Assembly: GCA_903919045.1 (NCBI GenBank)
Contig: CAIXGU010000043.1
Location: 1 to 37,675, forward strand
Source: an uncultured Eubacteriales bacterium
GTDB lineage: Bacteria; Bacillota; Clostridia; Saccharofermentanales; UBA5734
Direction of reading: 5' to 3'
Length of the DNA stretch: 37,675 bases
Below the pieces are notes generated by a model. The model worked only from the letters and a program-made list of their open reading frames with translations. It was not told the origin of the DNA and made no database searches. Position 1 is the stretch's first letter. Every line of letters starts with the position of its first letter. Position numbers and translations under genes: made by a program. This document shows, one piece after another, positions 33,816 through 37,675 of the stretch.

Positions 33816-35007
33816 CGTCTTCGTACTCCCCGACGGCCTGCGCCGCGATCTCGGCCCACGTCCGATGGAAGTCGCGCTGGGCGCCGAGCCCTGCGCGCCG
33901 CACGCCCTCGGGGTCGTCCAGCGCCCGGAGGACCCGGTCGGCGAACGCCTGCGGCGTCTCCTCGGACAGGAATCCGTTCTCGCCGTCGAGGATGCCCTCC
34001 GCCGTGTTGCTGCCCGCGATCGCGACCGTCGGGCACAGCGCCGACGCGGCCTCGCGCATCACGAGCGAGGACATGTCGTAGACCGACGGGAACAGCAGCA
34101 GGTCCGCCCTTTCGTACAGGCCGCGCAGCATCGTGCGGTCGCGGACCACGCCGAGGAAGCGCGTCTCGTTCGACAGGCCCAGTTCGGCCGCGAGCCGCTT
34201 CATCTCCTCCTCGGCCGCCCCGCCCCCGGCGAACAGCATGCGGAACGCCGGACGGCCGGCGGGCGACCCCTCTCGGTCGCGGCGCGACATCGCGGCTTTC
34301 AGGAGCGCCAGCGCATCGAGCAGCAGCCGCACGTTCTTCTGCCAGACGTGCTGGCCGACGTACAGGAAGACGGGGTCCCGCTCCGCGATGCCGAGGATCC
34401 GGCACGCGGCCTCGCAGGCGCCCGAGCGGCGGTGCGCCGGGTCGGCGGCCGGAAGGTCCGTGCCGTTGCGGACGACGGTGATCGGGCCGCGGTACCCGTA
34501 CTCGCGGAGCGTCCCGGCGGACGCTTCGTTCACGGTCCAGACGGCGTCCGCGGATTCGTAGAAGCGGACCACCTCCCCGACGAGCACGTCGGCGAGCGCC
34601 TCCGACCGCACGATCGGGAGGATGTCGTCGCGCAGCTTCGAGTGGAAGGTGGCCACCAGCGGGATGCCGCGCCGCCGCGCGAGGCCGCGGGCGATCTGGC
34701 CCGCGCTGAAGGGCGCGTGGGCATGGATGAGGTCGAACGGGATCGCGCGGAGCCGGAGCAGCAGGTGCGGGTCGAGGTGCGGCATGCCGAACCGGTAGGG
34801 GGGGCGGAGCGGGAACGGCAGAGAGGCGTACCGGATCACCTCGAAGATCTCCGAGGCGTCGGAATGGCCCGGCGCGTCGGGCGTGACGACGATGCAGCGG
34901 TGGTCGCCGCCGGGGGCTCGGGTGATCCAGTGGGCGTAGTTGCGGACGAGCGTCGCGACGCCGTCGGTGATGGGCGGGAAGGAATCGTTGAACTGTCCGA
35001 CCAGCAT
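33784..35007 (-). CDS. Family 4 glycosyltransferase
   Basis: A 407-residue GT-B enzyme. The acceptor domain opens with GQFNDSFPPITDGVATLVRN and has FDLIHAHAPFSAG (about 90-103). The donor domain has FLYVGQHVWQKNVRLLLDAL and the nucleotide-sugar site FPSVYDMSSLVMREAASA, with the EX7E-like glutamate. It resembles diacylglycerol glucosyltransferases and PimA-like enzymes of Gram-positives, so a membrane glycolipid product is plausible but unproven. The ATG at 35005-35007 has GAGGAGG eight bases before it. It is the last gene of the operon after Pr6Pr, 27 bp downstream, and its end overlaps ATL. Confidence 0.9.
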   Translation of the reverse strand: MLVGQFNDSFPPITDGVATLVRNYAHWITRAPGGDHRCIVVTPDAPGHSDASEIFEVIRYASLPFPLRPPYRFGMPHLDPHLLLRLRAIPFDLIHAHAPFSAGQIARGLARRRGIPLVATFHSKLRDDILPIVRSEALADVLVGEVVRFYESADAVWTVNEASAGTLREYGYRGPITVVRNGTDLPAADPAHRRSGACEAACRILGIAERDPVFLYVGQHVWQKNVRLLLDALALLKAAMSRRDREGSPAGRPAFRMLFAGGGAAEEEMKRLAAELGLSNETRFLGVVRDRTMLRGLYERADLLLFPSVYDMSSLVMREAASALCPTVAIAGSNTAEGILDGENGFLSEETPQAFADRVLRALDDPEGVRRAGLGAQRDFHRTWAEIAAQAVGEYEDVIERYRFWNR

Positions 35008-35034
35008 GGAGCGGACCTCCTCGTGGAACTGGCT

Positions 35035-35703
35035 CTAGTCTATCACACCGCTGGGCGCCGACCGTCCGAGGGCGCGGTCGGCCGCGAGCCCGATCGCCCC
35101 GAGAGCGAGGAACCCGGCGGCGAAGAGCGCGGCGTTGGCCAGGAAGCCCGGGATCCCGAGCGCCGCGGGGTCGACGAAGAAGTAGGGATAGCGGCCCGTG
35201 GCGGCGCCGAGGGGGAGCGAGACGGCGAGGAAGAGCAGCGGGAGGACGAGGACCGCGGGGAGGTTCCGCGCACGGAGGCGTCCGTGCGGCTCGAGGAGGA
35301 GCCAGTCGACCACGACCAGGACCGGGACGGCGCCGTGCATCAGGAAGTCGGCGACGGCGGAGGGCCCCTGCGGATTCCACAGCGGGGCGAGGACCGCGTA
35401 GTATACGGCGCCGGTGACGACGGACGAGACGAGCAGCGCGAGGGAGACGGCGGGCCCGGGACCGGCGCGTCCGCCGGGCGCCATGGCGCGCGCGGCGCCC
35501 CAGGCTGCCGCGGCGAGGGTGTTCTGGATCGTGAAGAAGGACAGCAGGCGGAGCAGCGACGCGGCGGCCTCGAGCGCCGGCTTCCCGTCGAGGGAGACCC
35601 AGGCCTGGAGGACGAAGCCGACGGCCCCGGCCACGGCGATCGTCGCGCGGAAGAGCCGGCGGAAGACGTCGCGGCCGAGCGGCGGTCCTTCCGGCGGCGT
35701 CAC
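35035..35703 (-). CDS. Pr6Pr-family membrane protein
   Basis: A 222-residue protein with about six transmembrane helices. The family landmarks are visible: LLRLLSFFTIQNT (about 42-54), VVTGAVYYAVL (about 82-92), LMHGAVPVLVVVDWLLLEPHG (histidine and aspartate in the fourth helix), and RYPYFFVDP near the end. Pr6Pr function is unknown. The start is GTG 35701-35703, overlapping the sensor-kinase TGA as GTGA, with GGAAGGCGGG upstream. The open frame continues far upstream only as an out-of-phase reading of the kinase. Being placed between a sensor kinase and a lipid-type glycosyltransferase suggests an envelope role. Confidence 0.85.
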   Translation of the reverse strand: MTPPEGPPLGRDVFRRLFRATIAVAGAVGFVLQAWVSLDGKPALEAAASLLRLLSFFTIQNTLAAAAWGAARAMAPGGRAGPGPAVSLALLVSSVVTGAVYYAVLAPLWNPQGPSAVADFLMHGAVPVLVVVDWLLLEPHGRLRARNLPAVLVLPLLFLAVSLPLGAATGRYPYFFVDPAALGIPGFLANAALFAAGFLALGAIGLAADRALGRSAPSGVID

Positions 35704-37526
35704 GCGTTCCCGCCTTCCGTCGGCGCGGCGTCCGCGCGGGCGAGCGTGAACGTGAAGGCCGCGCCCCGGCCGGGTTCGCTGCGGGCCTCGATCTCCTGGC
35801 CCATGGAACGGAGCACTTCGCGGGCGATCGCGAGGCCGAGGCCGCTTCCCTCTCCGTCCCGCTGGCCCTCGGCCTTGAAGAAGCGGTCGAACACGTGCGG
35901 CAGGGCTTCGGGCGGGATGCCGGGGCCTTCGTCCTCGACGCGGACGCGGTAGCGGTCCGCCTCGAGCGTCGTGCGGAGGAGGATCCGGCCCCCTTCGGGC
36001 GAGAACCGGAGCGCGTTGTCGACGAGAGCGACCAGCACCTGCTCGATGCGGTCGGGATTCCCGAAGGCCGGCGGCGCGTCGTCGGGCAGCGGTGCGACCT
36101 CGAGGCGCGCGCTCCGCTCCTCGAGCCGGCGGCGGAAGCGCTCTCGTATCTCGTCGTACAGGCGCGGCAGGCGGACCGGCCGGGCCTCGAAGGCCGCGGT
36201 GCGGCCCTGCAGCCGCGAGAGCTCGAGCAGGTCGTCGATCAGGCGGGTCAGGCGCTCCGTCTCCCGCAGGAGGAACGAATAGTAGCGCGCCCGGTCCGCC
36301 TCTTCCGGCACGAGGCCGTCGCGCAGCGGCTCGAGCAGGCCGCGGATCGACGAGACGGGCGTGCGGAACTCGTGGGAGACGTTGGAGACGTAGTCGCGCC
36401 GGGCCTTCTCGAGCCGCGCGGCTTCGGTGGTGTCCCGGACGAGGGCCACGGCGCCCGCGATTCCGCCGGCAGCGTCGAGGAGGGGCGTCGTGGCGACGCG
36501 GAGGACGCGCTCGCCGAGCGGGACCTCGCGCACGAGCGGCCGGCCGTCGCGCACCGTCGCGGCGAGGTCCGCACGGAGTCCGGGGATGCGGTCGACGTCG
36601 TCCGCGACCGTCTCGGCAGGAAGGGCGGCGTCCGCCGGAAGCGTCGGAGCGTTCCCGCCCGCGCCCGCCAGGGCTCGGACGGACGGATTGGTCCGCGTGA
36701 CGCATCCATCGGCGTCGACCGCCACGATGCCTTCGGCCAGCCCGTCGAGGACGAGCGCGAGGCGGTTCCTCTCCTGCGTGAGCTCCCCGATCGTCCTGGA
36801 CAGCTCCTGGGAGAGGCGATTGAGCGAGGCGGCCAGCGCCCCGAGCTCTCCGCGCGCCGTCTCGTCGGCGCGGACGCTGAAGTCCCCGCGGGCCATCGCG
36901 TCGGCCGCGGCCTGCATCCTGCGCACGGGCAGCACGAGCCGCCGCGAGGCGAAGTAGGCCGGCAGCAGCATCAGGAGGAACGCCGCGGTCATCGACAGGA
37001 GAAGGGTCCGGTTCAGGCCGCCCATCGCGGCGCGCACCACGGCCATCGACTTGACAAGGAGCACCGCTCCGACCGTCTCCCCGTCCTCGAGGACGGGGCG
37101 TCCCACCACGAGCAGCTCTCCGCCCGCGCCGAGCGGATTGCGCACGATGACCGTGTCCTTCCCTTCGAGGACCTTCCGGACGCTCGGCGCGAGACGCTCG
37201 AGGAACGCCCGGTTCGCCGCGTCGTCCGTCGGGTACATGCCGAGCGCCTCCGCTCCCTCCGCGTCGCAGACGACGGCCCGGGCGCCCCAGTAATCCGGCG
37301 CGGATTCGGCGAGATGCAGGAGCATCGCGGCCGGAGCGCGCCCCGCCCGCACGTCCGCGGCCATCTGCGCGAGCCCGTCGGCCGTCGGCGCGAGCTCCGC
37401 CGCGCTCATGCGCGCGAACACGCTCTGTGCGAGGACGAAATAGCCCGCCGCCGTGAGGAACGCGGAGATCAGGAGGGTCGCGAGGACGAGCAGGACGGTC
37501 CGACACAGGATCGAGCGACGCGTCAC
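35700..37526 (-). CDS. PhoR/ResE-like sensor histidine kinase
   Basis: A 608-residue membrane kinase. Transmembrane helix 1 is at about 8-33, an extracellular sensor domain at about 34-170, helix 2 at about 173-193, HAMP at about 194-246, PAS at about 255-365 (LDGLAEGIVAVDADG), then the HisKA H-box SNVSHEFRTP with H385, the N-box VDNALRFSPEGG, G1 EDEGPGIPPE and G2 GSGLGLAIA. This is the PhoR/WalK domain plan. The start is GTG 37524-37526, overlapping the response-regulator TGA. The stimulus cannot be read from the sequence; phosphate or cell-wall stress are family guesses. Confidence 0.93.
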   Translation of the reverse strand: MTRRSILCRTVLLVLATLLISAFLTAAGYFVLAQSVFARMSAAELAPTADGLAQMAADVRAGRAPAAMLLHLAESAPDYWGARAVVCDAEGAEALGMYPTDDAANRAFLERLAPSVRKVLEGKDTVIVRNPLGAGGELLVVGRPVLEDGETVGAVLLVKSMAVVRAAMGGLNRTLLLSMTAAFLLMLLPAYFASRRLVLPVRRMQAAADAMARGDFSVRADETARGELGALAASLNRLSQELSRTIGELTQERNRLALVLDGLAEGIVAVDADGCVTRTNPSVRALAGAGGNAPTLPADAALPAETVADDVDRIPGLRADLAATVRDGRPLVREVPLGERVLRVATTPLLDAAGGIAGAVALVRDTTEAARLEKARRDYVSNVSHEFRTPVSSIRGLLEPLRDGLVPEEADRARYYSFLLRETERLTRLIDDLLELSRLQGRTAAFEARPVRLPRLYDEIRERFRRRLEERSARLEVAPLPDDAPPAFGNPDRIEQVLVALVDNALRFSPEGGRILLRTTLEADRYRVRVEDEGPGIPPEALPHVFDRFFKAEGQRDGEGSGLGLAIAREVLRSMGQEIEARSEPGRGAAFTFTLARADAAPTEGGNA

Positions 37527-37675
37527 GGCAGGGCCTCGAACTTGTAGCCGACGCCGTACACCGTCACGATCGCCCAGGGGACGCCGTCCTCGGGGTGCTT
37601 TCGGCGGATGCGCCGGATCTGGGTGTCGACCGCGCGGTCGTCGCCGAAGTAGTCGTCGCCCCAGACGCGTTCGAG
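37523..37675 (-). CDS. OmpR/PhoB-family response regulator, C-terminal part only
   Basis: The last 50 codons of a response regulator; the receiver domain and most of the winged helix lie beyond the window. Visible are LERVWGDDYFGDDRAVDTQI, RRIRRK and VTVYGVGYKFE, the recognition helix and wing of the OmpR/PhoB DNA-binding domain. Its TGA overlaps the kinase GTG, so the pair is translationally coupled, and the genes after the kinase (Pr6Pr and GT4) are probably in the same transcript. Confidence 0.93.
   Translation of the reverse strand, partial: LERVWGDDYFGDDRAVDTQIRRIRRKHPEDGVPWAIVTVYGVGYKFEALP

Noticed and set aside
33865-35952. Plus-strand frame of 695 codons opposite GT4, Pr6Pr and the kinase
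   Set aside because: Charged, repetitive composition typical of an antisense shadow; the three minus-strand genes have clear motifs.

Overview
This is a very GC-rich, tightly packed bacterial chromosome segment with about 32 protein genes, one tRNA and almost no free space. The gene content points to a Bacillota (Firmicutes) lineage, most likely a high-GC member of the Clostridia. The evidence is SepF next to a YggS/YlmE protein and an HlyD-like protein, a YnbB-type PLP enzyme, a paired GlgC/GlgD, a VorB-type 2-oxoacid:ferredoxin oxidoreductase (anaerobic metabolism), MutS2, DUF975 and Pr6Pr membrane proteins, and a PhoP/PhoR-like two-component pair. No species is claimed. No phage, insertion sequence, CRISPR array or defence island was seen; this looks like core chromosome.

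Layout. (1) 1-4177: minus-strand group ynbB-like > hlyD-like > yggS > sepF, joined by GTGA/ATGA stop-start overlaps, with sepF having its own promoter; a short leader ORF precedes ynbB. Divergent from it is a tRNA-Leu(GAG) with a perfect consensus promoter. (2) 4183-11993: glycogen operon glgB > glgC > glgD > glgA > GH13 alpha-glycosidase on the minus strand. (3) 12009-15582: a P-loop ATPase gene, then a four-subunit 2-oxoacid:ferredoxin oxidoreductase operon (ferredoxin, alpha, beta, gamma), closed by a clear hairpin-T terminator. (4) 15698-16960: apgM on the plus strand. (5) 16997-27311: a roughly 10 kb minus-strand run pgcA > dnaE > pfkA > TVP38-like > pgsA > mutS2. (6) 27321-30544: uvrB and ilvE, divergent. 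(7) 30541-33313: minus-strand GT2 glycosyltransferase > aldo/keto reductase > DUF975 protein. (8) 33459-33815: plus-strand alkyltransferase-like (ATL) protein lacking the MGMT cysteine. (9) 33784-37675: minus-strand response regulator (partial) > sensor kinase > Pr6Pr membrane protein > GT4 glycosyltransferase.

How the genes work together. Phosphoglucomutase (PgcA), GlgC/D, GlgA, GlgB and the GH13 enzyme form a route between glucose phosphates and glycogen; PfkA and ApgM are glycolytic. IlvE and the Vor-type oxidoreductase could together carry branched-chain amino acids to acyl-CoAs with reduced ferredoxin. UvrB and ATL both belong to nucleotide-excision handling of alkylated DNA. PgsA, the two glycosyltransferases, DUF975 and Pr6Pr point to envelope work.

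Signals. Nine genes or operons have an exact TATAAT immediately upstream, three of them with an extended TGn element. One lies so close to its ATG that the mRNA should be leaderless. The most unusual items are this leaderless P-loop ATPase beside the Vor operon, the 20-codon leader ORF coupled to ynbB, the divergent ynbB/tRNA promoters that share one -35 position, and a perfect 24-bp palindrome translated on both strands where ATL and the GT4 gene overlap tail to tail. I found no clearly novel multi-gene system; most of the window is ordinary housekeeping.
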